Shown piece by piece: positions 24,469 to 32,865 of a stretch of DNA of 41,993 bases; position 1 is the stretch's first letter, and the number at the start of each line of letters is the position of its first letter. The stretch lies in NCBI GenBank assembly GCA_002409965.1, contig DHON01000016.1, forward strand, positions 48,968 to 90,960, given 5' to 3'. This stretch comes from Firmicutes bacterium UBA5389. GTDB taxonomy: Bacteria; Bacillota; DTU025. The notes beneath the pieces are model-generated. The model made no database searches. It was not told the origin of the DNA and saw only the letters and a program-made list of their open reading frames with translations. The position numbers were made by a program, and so were the translations under genes.

Positions 24469-25131
24469 GTGACTGCCATGGATCCGCGCGAACTCATCGT
24501 GAAGCGCGTAGCCAAGGAACTCAAGGATGGCCACGTGGTGAATCTGGGCATCGGCCTGCCGACTCGGGTCGCAAATCACCTTCCGCAAGATGTGCGAATC
24601 GTACTTCAGTCGGAAAACGGGTTTGTCGGCCTCGGCAATCCGCCCGCGCAGGGAGAAGAAGATCCTGACATCGTGAACGCAGGCGGGCAGCTCGTGTCGA
24701 TCAACCCCGGCGGCGCGTTCTTCGACTCTGCTATGTCATTCGCCATCATCCGCGGCGGGCATGTGGACGCTACCGTCCTGGGCGGCCTGCAAGTCGACGA
24801 GGAAGGAAACCTGGCCAACTGGGCCACCCCCGGCAGAGTGTTCGGCATGGGAGGCGCAATGGACCTGGTGGTTGGAGCCAAGCGAGTCATCGTGGCCATG
24901 GAACACCGAACCAAAGACGGCAAGTCCAAGATCCTCAAGAAGTGCACACTGCCTCTGACGGCGGCGAAAGAAGTGGACCTGCTCGTCACGGATATGGGCG
25001 TCATCGAGTTCACGCCGAGCGGACTTGTGCTGCGGGAAGTCGCCCCGGGAGTGACGGTTGAGGACGTGATTGCTGCGACCGAAGCGGCGCTCATGGTGCC
25101 CGATGATGTCGAGGTAATGCAGGTATCATAG
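24469..25131 (+). CDS. atoA: CoA-transferase subunit B (AtoA-like)
   Basis: Beta subunit carrying the catalytic glutamate that forms the CoA thioester intermediate, here in QSENGFVGLG (about residues 45-54). NLGIGLPTRVANHL and the glycine-rich GGQLVSINPGGAFFDSAMSF follow family pattern; 220 residues is normal. GTG 24469 lies one base past the atoD stop with GGAGGTGAG before it; ATG 24478 is equally possible. It ends the operon, followed by a strong hairpin. Confidence 0.94.
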   Translation: MTAMDPRELIVKRVAKELKDGHVVNLGIGLPTRVANHLPQDVRIVLQSENGFVGLGNPPAQGEEDPDIVNAGGQLVSINPGGAFFDSAMSFAIIRGGHVDATVLGGLQVDEEGNLANWATPGRVFGMGGAMDLVVGAKRVIVAMEHRTKDGKSKILKKCTLPLTAAKEVDLLVTDMGVIEFTPSGLVLREVAPGVTVEDVIAATEAALMVPDDVEVMQVS

Positions 25132-25161
25132 AAACACGCGCTCGTGAACGAAGAATGCACA

Positions 25162-25198
25162 AATCCGCCTGGCCTGGCTCAACCCGGCCAGGCGGATT
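25162..25198. terminator. Bidirectional terminator between atoA and the ABC permease gene
   Basis: Perfect 13-bp arms (25162-25174 and 25186-25198, AATCCGCCTGGCC type) with an 11-base loop lie between two convergent genes. The A/T ends of the stem and T-containing flanks on both sides suit termination in both directions. Confidence 0.85.
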
Positions 25199-25220
25199 CG
25201 ATTCCTCCTCGGCCCTGCCT

Positions 25221-26042
25221 CTACCCTTTCAACGCCCCTGCCAGCAGGCCGCGAACGAAGTATCTCCCGAGGAACACGTAGATCGCCGCTGTTGGAAGCG
25301 CCGCCAGCACTGAGCCTGCCATCGGCAGGTTCCATGACACCGCCTGCCCGCCAGCGAGGTTCGCCAGGGCGACAGTGATCGGTTGGGCGCTCGGCCTGAC
25401 CAGCGTGACCGCGAACAGGAACTCGTTCCATATCTGCGTGAATTGCCAGATGCCTACGATCAGAAACGGAGGACCGGACAGGGGGATTATGAGGTGGCGA
25501 AAGATACCGTAGAAGCCGGCGCCGTCGATCCTGGCGGCGCCCAGCAGTTCATCGGGTATCTCGGCATAGAAACTCCTGAACAGCAAAGTCGTTATGGGCA
25601 GGCCGTACACAACGTGCACCAGGATCAGCCCGGGCAGACCGCCGTAGAGCCGAATACTCTGCAGGAACTGGAACAGCGGCACCAGGATGGACTGGTAGGG
25701 TATGAACATGCCGAACACTATGACCGGCATCACCACACGCGACCCCGGAAACGGATACTTGGACAGCACGTAGCCGTTCACCGCGCCCATCGCTGCCGAG
25801 AGCAGGGTGGCTGCGATCGCCAGAATGAAGCTGTTCTTGAGGCATGGAGCGAACTTGCGGAAGGCGATGGAGTAGCTCTCCCAGTTGGGTGTATGTGGCA
25901 CAGACCACGCCGAGAAGTGGCTGATCTCCGCGGGCGCCTTCAGACTAGTGATGATGGTCATGTATACGGGTATCAGGTAGGCCACGGCCAGCAAGACCGC
26001 GAGCGCGTGCACGAATATGCGGCCGGCGCCCTTCACCTGCAT
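25221..26042 (-). CDS. Sugar ABC transporter permease (MalG type), glucose/mannose-like system
   Basis: Inner-membrane permease of a carbohydrate ABC importer. The 273-residue product has six hydrophobic segments and the EAA loop that docks the ATPase (EIPDELLGAARIDGAGFYGI). ATG 26042 overlaps the upstream permease stop as TGATG, so the two are coupled. The third gene upstream is a glucose/mannose-type binding protein. No ATPase gene is present nearby; a shared MsmX-type ATPase elsewhere is likely. Confidence 0.93.
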   Translation of the reverse strand: MQVKGAGRIFVHALAVLLAVAYLIPVYMTIITSLKAPAEISHFSAWSVPHTPNWESYSIAFRKFAPCLKNSFILAIAATLLSAAMGAVNGYVLSKYPFPGSRVVMPVIVFGMFIPYQSILVPLFQFLQSIRLYGGLPGLILVHVVYGLPITTLLFRSFYAEIPDELLGAARIDGAGFYGIFRHLIIPLSGPPFLIVGIWQFTQIWNEFLFAVTLVRPSAQPITVALANLAGGQAVSWNLPMAGSVLAALPTAAIYVFLGRYFVRGLLAGALKG

Positions 26043-27202
26043 CACCTGTCGCCCCCTCTCCCATAAGACGTAGACACGTACGGGATGATCAGGAGCGACA
26101 CCAACATCAGCAGAACCACGCCTATGGACGAACCCACGGCGAATTCGTTTCCCCGGAAGGTCTTCAGGAACATGCTGATCGCCGGGACGCTGGTCGGGGC
26201 ATGATCGGGCCCCGCCATGGCGAAGATCAGGTCGAAGATCTTAAGAGCGATGTGGCCAAGGATGACCACTGCGCTGACGGTGATCGGGGTGAGCATGGGG
26301 AGCTCGATGTACCTGTAGATCTGGAGTCTGCTCGCCCCGTCCACCCGGGCCGCCTCGCGCAATTCGTCTGGAATGGTCCGCAGCCCAGCCAAGTACAGAG
26401 CCATGGTATACCCCGACTGCTGCCACACTGCCGCGATCACCACACCCCAGACGGCCAGGTTGAACCCGTGGGTCTCGGTGAACTCCAGAATCGTCCAGCG
26501 CCGCGAGACCCCCGATGCCGCAAGCGCCGCAAGCGCCGCCGCAGCGGCGGCCTGCCAGCGCCAATCCCGCACCGCCGTCCGAAGCCCGGCGCGACCCGCG
26601 GCGCGCTGCCCGCGCTGCCCAGCCCGCCGCCTGCCGAACCACGCCAGCACCGCCAGGGCAATCGCCGGCGCCCAGAGGAGATAATGAGGCAGGATGGCCC
26701 AGTCGAACACGAGGCACTGGTCGCGGCTGGAGAGCCACAAGAACTGGCCTGCCGGCAGACCGACCAGGGACGGCAGCATGTTTACCCCTCCGCGGGGCTG
26801 AAGCAGCCAGCGCCAGATCGTCCCAGTAACCACGAACGACAGCGACATGGGAAAGAGAAAGACTGTCCTGAAGAACGCCTCGCCCCAAACCAGGTGGTCT
26901 ATGAGAGTAGCGAGCCCGAGACCCAGAGCCAGGGCGACAGCCACGAACAGCGCGGTGAAGAAGACCATGTTGGTCAGATCTTGCCGGTACCGCATGCCCA
27001 AGAATCCGGCGAACAGACCGCGGTAGTTGCCCAGACCAACGTAGTGCAGCTCAGGCTTGAGCGAAAGTGCGGCCTGTTGCCCCCAGTCGGTCATAGACGC
27101 TCTGACGCTTTGCCCTATGAACCCGTACACGAACACCCCGAGCAGCACGATGGTCGGCAGGATGACGAGTATGGCCAGGAGTTCATCGCGCCGAGAATGC
27201 AT
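26042..27202 (-). CDS. Sugar ABC transporter permease (MalF type) with internal insertion
   Basis: Partner permease of the same importer. ATG 27202 (MHSRRDELLAILVILP) follows GAGGTGG and gives 386 residues; earlier in-frame codons give an Arg-rich tail that is less likely. The EAA loop is EAARVDGASRLQIYRYIELP. Odd: between two membrane segments (about 165-250) there is an insertion rich in Arg, Gly and Ala (GRRRAGQRGQRAAGRAG, then WRWQAAAAAALAALAASG) that raises length well above the usual 300. The insert may add membrane helices and is markedly GC-rich. Sits between binding protein and second permease. Confidence 0.9.
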   Translation of the reverse strand: MHSRRDELLAILVILPTIVLLGVFVYGFIGQSVRASMTDWGQQAALSLKPELHYVGLGNYRGLFAGFLGMRYRQDLTNMVFFTALFVAVALALGLGLATLIDHLVWGEAFFRTVFLFPMSLSFVVTGTIWRWLLQPRGGVNMLPSLVGLPAGQFLWLSSRDQCLVFDWAILPHYLLWAPAIALAVLAWFGRRRAGQRGQRAAGRAGLRTAVRDWRWQAAAAAALAALAASGVSRRWTILEFTETHGFNLAVWGVVIAAVWQQSGYTMALYLAGLRTIPDELREAARVDGASRLQIYRYIELPMLTPITVSAVVILGHIALKIFDLIFAMAGPDHAPTSVPAISMFLKTFRGNEFAVGSSIGVVLLMLVSLLIIPYVSTSYGRGGDR

Positions 27203-27305
27203 CTGCACCACCTCACGGAAGGGCGGCACACACCGCCGGCGATGCGGCCGCCCCAACTGGTCCGACACGTGAACTCGCAGGTCGCAGCGACCAGCCCAGC
27301 TTCCC

Positions 27306-28571
27306 CTACTTCGCGGCGATGCCCGACTGAATCGCTATGGCGTAAGCGGCATTGGCCGCCGCCTGCGCATTGCTGCCCTGGAGGAAGATCTCCATTACAG
27401 TCGCGAAATCGTTCATGAACCTCTCATTGGCCACCACCCCGTGGGCAAGAGAGCCTGCAATAGCATCGACCTTCCAGTCCCGCGCAGCAGACTGCAGATA
27501 GGCGTTGTACTTGTTCATGTCAGAGTCGATGCGGGCGCTGATCGAGCCCTTGAGCGGGTTGAACGTGTCCTGCCCCTCGCGGCTTCCCAACATCTTGAGC
27601 CATGCGATGGCGTTGTCCCTTGCCGCGCAGTCAGCCGGCAAGCCGAAGGAATCGGACAGCATCATGAATACGCCGCCAGTGCCGGGCGAGGCCATCCAGC
27701 CGAAGTCCGTTCCCGGCTTGAGTTTGAGCGTTGTGGCCATGTAACCCGCGGCCCAGTCTCCCATGATGTTGAATGCCGCATGGCCGCGCACCACCATGTC
27801 CGTGGCCTGCTGCCACGACAGAGATGACGCGTCGGTGTTGGTGTACTTGAGGATCTCGCCGAACGTCTTCCACACTTCCACGGCCTCCGGGCTCCTAAAC
27901 GACAGCTTCCCGTTCCAAAGAGCGTCCCACTTCTCCGGGCCCAGAACTGCCAGCGCCACACTCTCCCACAGATGATTGGCGGTCCAGTTCTCGCCCAGCG
28001 ACAGCGGGACGATGCCCCGCGCCGAAAGCTTTGGGGCGATTGCCAGGAACTCCGCCCAAGTGGTCGGGGCCTTCACACCCCACTTGGTCAGGTTCTGCGG
28101 CACATACCACATTACGTTCGATCGGTGAATATTGACCGGAACAGACCAGATGCCCTCATCCGTGCTGAGCAGCTTGAGCAGGCCCTCTGGGAAGACTCTC
28201 TTCCAGCCTTCCTTCTCATACAGCCATGTGAGGTCCTCCATCCTGTCCGCCACGACCCACGTCCCGATCAGCTCCTGCCCGGCGTGGACCTGGAACGTTT
28301 CGGGAGGATCTCCGCCCAGCATCCTGGTCTTCAGCACAGCCTTGGCGTTGACCCCAGATCCGCCGGTCACAGTGGAGTTCATGACCTTCGTCGCCGGGTT
28401 CTCCTTCTCATACAGCCGGATGAGCGCTTCGAGCGCCGGGCCCTCGTCCCCAGCCCACCACGAGAATATCTCGAGTTTGCCTACAACCGCAGCCGACATC
28501 GTCATCACACCCGCAGACAGCACGACCATGACGCAAACAACCGCAAGCCTCAGCCACCAGGAACTCCTCAT
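27306..28571 (-). CDS. Glucose/mannose-type sugar-binding protein of an ABC importer
   Basis: Family 1 extracellular solute-binding protein of 421 residues. After a signal peptide it reads LEIFSWWAGDEGPALEALIR and further NIHRSNVMWY, GENWTANHLWESVALAVLGP, MGDWAAGYM and DTFNPLKGSI, closely like the glucose/mannose-binding protein of Thermus thermophilus as I remember it. ATG 28571 fits the GGAGGAG site; GTG 28577 is too close. The signal peptide has an Ala-type cleavage region and no lipobox cysteine, so the mature protein should be soluble in a periplasm. It comes first in a three-gene operon. Glucose or mannose is the likely substrate. Confidence 0.93.
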   Translation of the reverse strand: MRSSWWLRLAVVCVMVVLSAGVMTMSAAVVGKLEIFSWWAGDEGPALEALIRLYEKENPATKVMNSTVTGGSGVNAKAVLKTRMLGGDPPETFQVHAGQELIGTWVVADRMEDLTWLYEKEGWKRVFPEGLLKLLSTDEGIWSVPVNIHRSNVMWYVPQNLTKWGVKAPTTWAEFLAIAPKLSARGIVPLSLGENWTANHLWESVALAVLGPEKWDALWNGKLSFRSPEAVEVWKTFGEILKYTNTDASSLSWQQATDMVVRGHAAFNIMGDWAAGYMATTLKLKPGTDFGWMASPGTGGVFMMLSDSFGLPADCAARDNAIAWLKMLGSREGQDTFNPLKGSISARIDSDMNKYNAYLQSAARDWKVDAIAGSLAHGVVANERFMNDFATVMEIFLQGSNAQAAANAAYAIAIQSGIAAK

Positions 28572-28671
28572 GTGCACTCCTCCTCGTTCTCGTTCCCTGA
28601 GCGAGCCGCGGGCAACCCTATATAGTTTATAACATGAATAAAGACTGCTGCAGCAAGACCGACTGGCTGGC

Positions 28672-28687
28672 CCCTGCGGTCGCAGGG
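28672..28687. promoter_or_regulatory. 16-bp palindrome upstream of the glucose-type binding-protein gene
   Basis: CCCTGCG-GT-CGCAGGG has perfect 7-bp arms and lies about 100 bp upstream of the start codon, in the gap between galE and the sugar-binding gene. It could be an operator or the stem of a galE terminator, but no T run follows on the minus strand. The rest of this gap (28572-28823) holds an AT-rich patch near 28621-28640 that could carry the promoter. Confidence 0.4.
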
Positions 28688-28823
28688 TTTGAGAGCCTCT
28701 TTCTACATCAGCGCAGATAATCCTGCCAGCACCAGTGTAGCGACTCCACTGACGGATGCCGCTTCGCAGCCGCCTCCCTCACAAAATCGCTATATGTTAC
28801 GATATGCCGTGAAGAAACTCGAA

Positions 28824-29882
28824 TCAGCCGTTCGCGTAGCCGTGCGGGTGGGCGCTGTGCCACTTCCAGGCTGAGGATATGATGTCCGCGATGGAGGCAC
28901 GGCACGGCACCCAACCCAGTTCCTGACTGGCCCGGTCAGACGATGCCACTAGGACTGCAGGGTCTCCCGAGCGGCGCTCTGCGTGCCTCGCGGGTATGCC
29001 CCGTCCCACAACGCGCTCGGCTGCCGCGAGCACCTCCAGCACTGAGAATCCCGAGCCGTTGCCCAGGTTGTAGGCGGTCGTGTCCGCGCCGCGGGCCAGT
29101 TCCCCCATGGCCAGCAAGTGCGCATCGGCCAGGTCGTCCACGTGTATATAGTCGCGCATGCACGTGCCGTCTGGCGTTGGGTAGTCAGTCCCGAACACCT
29201 GGATCTCCTCCTGCAGCTTGAGGGCGGTGTGCAACACGATGGGGATGAGGTGCGTTTCGGGATTATGCGCCTCCCCCATGGTCCCCAAGTCGCCGGCGCC
29301 AGCTGCGTTGAAGTAGCGCAGGGATATGGATCGAACGCCATGGGCGTGGCGGTAGCCTGCCAGCATGTGCTCTATGGCCAGCTTGGTCATGCCGTAGGTG
29401 CTTCGGGGTTCCTTGGGATGATCCTCGCGGATGGGAGTTTCGACGGGCTCGCCGTATACAGCGGCCGAAGACGAGAAGACGAGCATGTCGACGCCTGCGT
29501 CCACCATAGCGTCAAGCAGCCCGATGGCACACCCAACGTTGTTTCTCCAGTATTTGGACGGGTCCCGCATCGATTCTCCAACCAGACTGGCCGCGGCGAA
29601 GTGCATGACGGCATCGATGTCGCGGGAGGTTAGCAAATCGCACACAAGAGCCCGGTCACCGGCATCGCCCACGACCAGCTCGGCGTGACCGACCGCGGCA
29701 TGCGCGTCAGCCGCCTGGCCGACCTTTGCCCGCGCGCCGGCCGCCCGCTTCGCAGCCTCCACAGCCTCAGCGTGGCCGGTGGACAAGTTATCAAGGGCCA
29801 CCACATCGTGGCCTTCCTCCAGAAGACGGCGGACTACGTGGCTTCCCACATAGCCTGCTCCCCCCACTGCAAGCACTCTCAT
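28824..29882 (-). CDS. galE: UDP-glucose 4-epimerase GalE
   Basis: Cytoplasmic NAD-dependent epimerase that interconverts UDP-glucose and UDP-galactose. The 352-residue protein has the Rossmann motif GGAGYVGS (7-14), the catalytic SSSAAVYG and YGMTK (YxxxK), and LRYFNAAGA typical of GalE. An Ala-rich insert (AAKRAAGARAKVGQAADAHA) after the second Rossmann strand (about 44-68) makes it slightly longer than usual. ATG 29882 follows AAGGGGG by eight bases. A broken copy of its 5' end lies at 18677-18796. It stands alone between the chemoreceptor and the sugar importer. Confidence 0.95.
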   Translation of the reverse strand: MRVLAVGGAGYVGSHVVRRLLEEGHDVVALDNLSTGHAEAVEAAKRAAGARAKVGQAADAHAAVGHAELVVGDAGDRALVCDLLTSRDIDAVMHFAAASLVGESMRDPSKYWRNNVGCAIGLLDAMVDAGVDMLVFSSSAAVYGEPVETPIREDHPKEPRSTYGMTKLAIEHMLAGYRHAHGVRSISLRYFNAAGAGDLGTMGEAHNPETHLIPIVLHTALKLQEEIQVFGTDYPTPDGTCMRDYIHVDDLADAHLLAMGELARGADTTAYNLGNGSGFSVLEVLAAAERVVGRGIPARHAERRSGDPAVLVASSDRASQELGWVPCRASIADIISSAWKWHSAHPHGYANG

Positions 29883-29943
29883 GAGACTGGCCCCCTTCAG
29901 TTGCGTCTGTGCATATGGTCTGCAACTTCTACGGCAGGCCCCT

Positions 29944-29963
29944 CATAACCTCCAAGCATCGTC
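29944..29963. repeat. 20-bp exact repeat of the galE-fragment start
   Basis: CATAACCTCCAAGCATCGTC here is identical to 18777-18796, the first codons of the frameshifted galE fragment. It lies 62 bp upstream of the intact galE. The rest of the 29883-30064 gap shows no gene; a plus-strand stretch near 30005-30075 reads like protein (WLLDRAKAFVETYLDP) but is blocked on both sides. Confidence 0.85.
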
Positions 29964-30064
29964 GAGCGGTTGGATCGCACTGGAGCGAACTATCAGGCAG
30001 CTAATCCAACCAAGAGCCTGGACGTTGGCTGCTTGATCGGGCTAAGGCATTTGTTGAGACCTAC

Positions 30065-31948
30065 CTAGACCCTAAAGCCCGCCACCAGTTGCCGCAGTTG
30101 CTCCGACATCCGCGACAGTACCTGTGCCGAGACGGCTACCTCCTGGATCGACGCTCCTATCTGCTCTGAAGAGGCCGACACCTCCTCCACTGCAGCCGCG
30201 CCCTCTTGGGACAGGGCTGCGATGCTCTCAACAGCCTGCTTGACTTGGGCAACTTCCGCTAAAGCCAGGCGGGAGTCCTCGGTATTGCTATCCGCCACAC
30301 TGGACACCTCGCGGATGGACTCAACCATCTGTGCGCTGGCCTCCCTGGACTCGGCCGACACAGCGACAAGGTTGTCGATGGCCGCCGCCGACCCGCGGGC
30401 AGCGTTCGTGATTTGCGCCAGCGCGGCCCCGGCCTCCTCCGCTACACGGTGGCCCTGCTCAACCTCGTCTCCCTGCGACTTCATCATGGCTACCGTCTGT
30501 TCTGTAGCGCTCCTCACGCTGTCGATCAGGCTGGCAATGGTCTTGGTCTCGCTGGCCGACTTCTCAGCCAGCTTGCGTACCTCATCCGCGACCACCGCAA
30601 AACCCCGACCGTGCTCGCCTGCGCGCGCAGCCTCTATCGCCGCATTCAGAGCGAGCAGGTTAGTCTGGTCTGCAATATCTCCAATGACGTCCACGATCTT
30701 GCCGATTTCCTCTGAGTACCTGTCGAGCTCGGCGATCTTCTCAGACGCTTCTGTAGTCTTATCATGAATCTGCGCTATGCTCTTCACCATGCTATCGACC
30801 GACTTGCGCCCCTCCGCGGCGATGTCCGCATTCCGCCCGACTGCGGAGCGCACCTCATCCAACAGGCTGAGCGTCTGTTGAATCGACTGCTCCAGCGACT
30901 CGAAGGCCAGCGCGGCCTGACGGGCAATGGCCGACTGCGTTTCAGCCCCCGAAGCCAAACGCGAAACATGCGCCTCAAGCTCCGCGACTGAGTGGGCACT
31001 CCTGACCGCTCCGGAGCTCTGCTCATCAGCCCCAGACGCAATCTGTTGCATGGTGTGCGACACCTGCTGCACCGCGTTCGCCGATTCCACGGTTCCGGCC
31101 GACAGCTCTTCGCTGGCCATGGCCAGTTCGTTGGCTGCGGCAGTCACTTGCGATACGACTCCCCGCAAGTTGCTGAGCATGTCCGAGAAAGCCTGGGCAA
31201 GCATGCCCACTTCGTCCTTGGAGTCCACGTCTACCGTCTGGGTCAGATCGCCCTGCGCTACCACGGCGGTGGCAGCCACAAGCCCACGGATGGGTTTGGC
31301 GATGCCGCGAGCGGTCAGAGTCCCAATGGTCAGTCCTACTACCACAAACACTGCGGCCACAGTCAACGCCAGTACGCGGCTCTGCTCTACATTGTCGCTG
31401 GCCCCGACTATGATGCCATCAGATGCTTCATCAATGACTATCACGAGCTCATCGAGGATCGCCGACACCATTTCGGCCGCCTGCCCGCCGGTGAAACGCA
31501 TCCTTCGCATTGCGTCTTCCTTCATGTCCTGCTCGGATAGGTGAACGATCTCTTCAGCCGTCTTCACATACCCGGACCAGTGCTCATCCAGGCTCACCAT
31601 CAGCTCCGCAGCCTGTTCAGAGCTGAGCGCCGCGCGCAACGCCTCGACGCTCTCCTCGAACCTAGCTCTGTTTCCGTCGATCCTCATCCTGCAGGAAGAC
31701 ATCTCCGTGCCGCCCTGCCCGAGAATGTGCTGGAGCAGGTTGCGCCGCATGTCCACAACCTCCGCCGATGCTCTCAGCACTGACTCCATCTGCGGCAAAC
31801 ACCCCATGCCCAGAGCATCGATGTCGGCTGCAAGCAATCGGACCCTGTTAATGGCAAACCAGCCCAGGAAGATCATGATCACCACAAGAACCCCCACCAG
31901 CGACATGATCTTGGCGGTCATCTTCATGCCCCGAAACCATTTCACCAC
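30065..31948 (-). CDS. Methyl-accepting chemotaxis protein
   Basis: Transmembrane chemoreceptor that signals through CheA/CheW to the flagellar motor. From GTG 31948 (six bases after GGGGAGG) it has 627 residues: membrane segments at about 13-34 and 192-214, a helical periplasmic/extracellular 4-helix-bundle-type sensor between them, HAMP (about 215-270) and the signalling hairpin with tip DQTNLLALNAAIEAARAGEH. Ala/Glu/Ser-rich helices carry possible methylation sites. No CheW-binding pentapeptide was noted at the end. No adjacent chemotaxis gene; ligand unknown. Confidence 0.95.
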   Translation of the reverse strand: MVKWFRGMKMTAKIMSLVGVLVVIMIFLGWFAINRVRLLAADIDALGMGCLPQMESVLRASAEVVDMRRNLLQHILGQGGTEMSSCRMRIDGNRARFEESVEALRAALSSEQAAELMVSLDEHWSGYVKTAEEIVHLSEQDMKEDAMRRMRFTGGQAAEMVSAILDELVIVIDEASDGIIVGASDNVEQSRVLALTVAAVFVVVGLTIGTLTARGIAKPIRGLVAATAVVAQGDLTQTVDVDSKDEVGMLAQAFSDMLSNLRGVVSQVTAAANELAMASEELSAGTVESANAVQQVSHTMQQIASGADEQSSGAVRSAHSVAELEAHVSRLASGAETQSAIARQAALAFESLEQSIQQTLSLLDEVRSAVGRNADIAAEGRKSVDSMVKSIAQIHDKTTEASEKIAELDRYSEEIGKIVDVIGDIADQTNLLALNAAIEAARAGEHGRGFAVVADEVRKLAEKSASETKTIASLIDSVRSATEQTVAMMKSQGDEVEQGHRVAEEAGAALAQITNAARGSAAAIDNLVAVSAESREASAQMVESIREVSSVADSNTEDSRLALAEVAQVKQAVESIAALSQEGAAAVEEVSASSEQIGASIQEVAVSAQVLSRMSEQLRQLVAGFRV

Positions 31949-31980
31949 CTGCAACCTCCCCTCACATTTTGAGCCAGCCG

Positions 31981-32181
31981 TCATACATTTGCGGACTCTC
32001 TAGTGATATCGGCAAGGCATGAGACGAACTGAAGCGCCACGGTACTATCGGCAGTCATCGGCAACCCCGATGAAGCCATGACCTCGCTGCTGAAGACGAA
32101 AGATGCGGTGGCGTCGAGAAAGACATAGTCAACGCGGGTGTGTATACCGCCGGACGGAGTCGATAAGGGGTTGGCGTCCCC
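31981..32181 (-). pseudogene. Possible C-terminal remnant of an endonuclease/exonuclease/phosphatase-family gene
   Basis: Directly after the hemolysin III stop, in the same frame, the minus strand is open for 66 codons: GDANPLSTPSGGIHTRVDYV, then FLDATASFVFSSEVMASSGL, ending at a TGA. This resembles the end of EEP-superfamily enzymes (PS..P..RIDYVFVS....V..S.V), but the terminal catalytic SDHxPV is replaced by ADSTVAL and there is no start. It fills the gap between hemolysin III and the chemoreceptor, leaving little space for a separate promoter. Confidence 0.4.
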
Positions 32182-32865
32182 CTACGCAAGCAGGAGCACG
32201 AAGCGGAAGTGACTCAGGCTGCCCAGTATGATGAAGATGTGGAATATCTCGTGGAAACCCAGCCATCCCGGGATCAGATTGGGCTTCTTGAGGCCGTATA
32301 TCACCGCCCCGACTGAGTAGCAAACCCCTCCGATGAGAAGCCAGAGGAGCGTGCGAAAACCAACTGCGCGAACAAGCGGAACTATGACAAAGAGAGATAT
32401 CCAGCCCATGAGGAGGTATACCCCGGTGTAGGCCCACCTGGGAGCGTTGAGGTAGAACACCTTGAAGAACACCCCTGCGATGGCCAATGACCACACGACA
32501 GCCAGCATGGCATAGCCTGCGGCGCCGCGCAACGGGATCAGGCAAATGGGCGTGTAGGTTCCAGCTATGAGCACGAAGATCATTATGTGATCGAGCTTGC
32601 GCAGCACGATTTCCGCCCGCTTGGGCACGTTCAGAAGATGATACGTGGCGCTCGCGGAGTAGAGCAGGATCAGGCTGCCGCCGAATATGGCGAACGACAC
32701 GATCTGCCAGGGGTCGTGGTTCGCGATGCCAACCCGCAGCAACGCCAGAAGCCCTACAACGGACAATGCAGCGCCCGCTAGATGGCTAAGCCCGCTGACC
32801 GGGTCTTTCAGTGCTTTGGACAACGTACTTGCCCCCCTGTCTCTTTTGTTTCCCCTGTCGCCCAT
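32182..32865 (-). CDS. Hemolysin III (HlyIII/PAQR) family membrane protein
   Basis: Seven-helix membrane protein of the HlyIII/YqfA branch of the PAQR superfamily; the physiological role in bacteria is unsettled and hemolysis is not implied. The 227-residue protein has the family histidines and Ser in SASATYHLLNV, DHIMIFVLIAGTYTPI and FHEIFHIFIILGSLSHF, the metal-binding set. ATG 32865 follows AAGGGA and overlaps the end of tex by 58 bases; TTG 32823 is an alternative start. Likely read through from tex. Confidence 0.92.
   Translation of the reverse strand: MGDRGNKRDRGASTLSKALKDPVSGLSHLAGAALSVVGLLALLRVGIANHDPWQIVSFAIFGGSLILLYSASATYHLLNVPKRAEIVLRKLDHIMIFVLIAGTYTPICLIPLRGAAGYAMLAVVWSLAIAGVFFKVFYLNAPRWAYTGVYLLMGWISLFVIVPLVRAVGFRTLLWLLIGGVCYSVGAVIYGLKKPNLIPGWLGFHEIFHIFIILGSLSHFRFVLLLA

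Noticed and set aside
28708..28914. Minus-strand frame ending RHIVTYSDFVREAAAKRHPS...
   Set aside because: The last 35 codons look faintly protein-like, but the frame begins inside galE in a wrong phase and has no start; possible remnant, not strong enough to annotate.
32006..32013. GCCGATAT, a sigma-28-like -10 element upstream of the chemoreceptor gene
   Set aside because: No TAAA-type -35 at the right distance, and the bases fall within the nuclease-like remnant reading frame (Ala-Asp-Ile codons). Two more GCCGAT copies nearby weaken its specificity.
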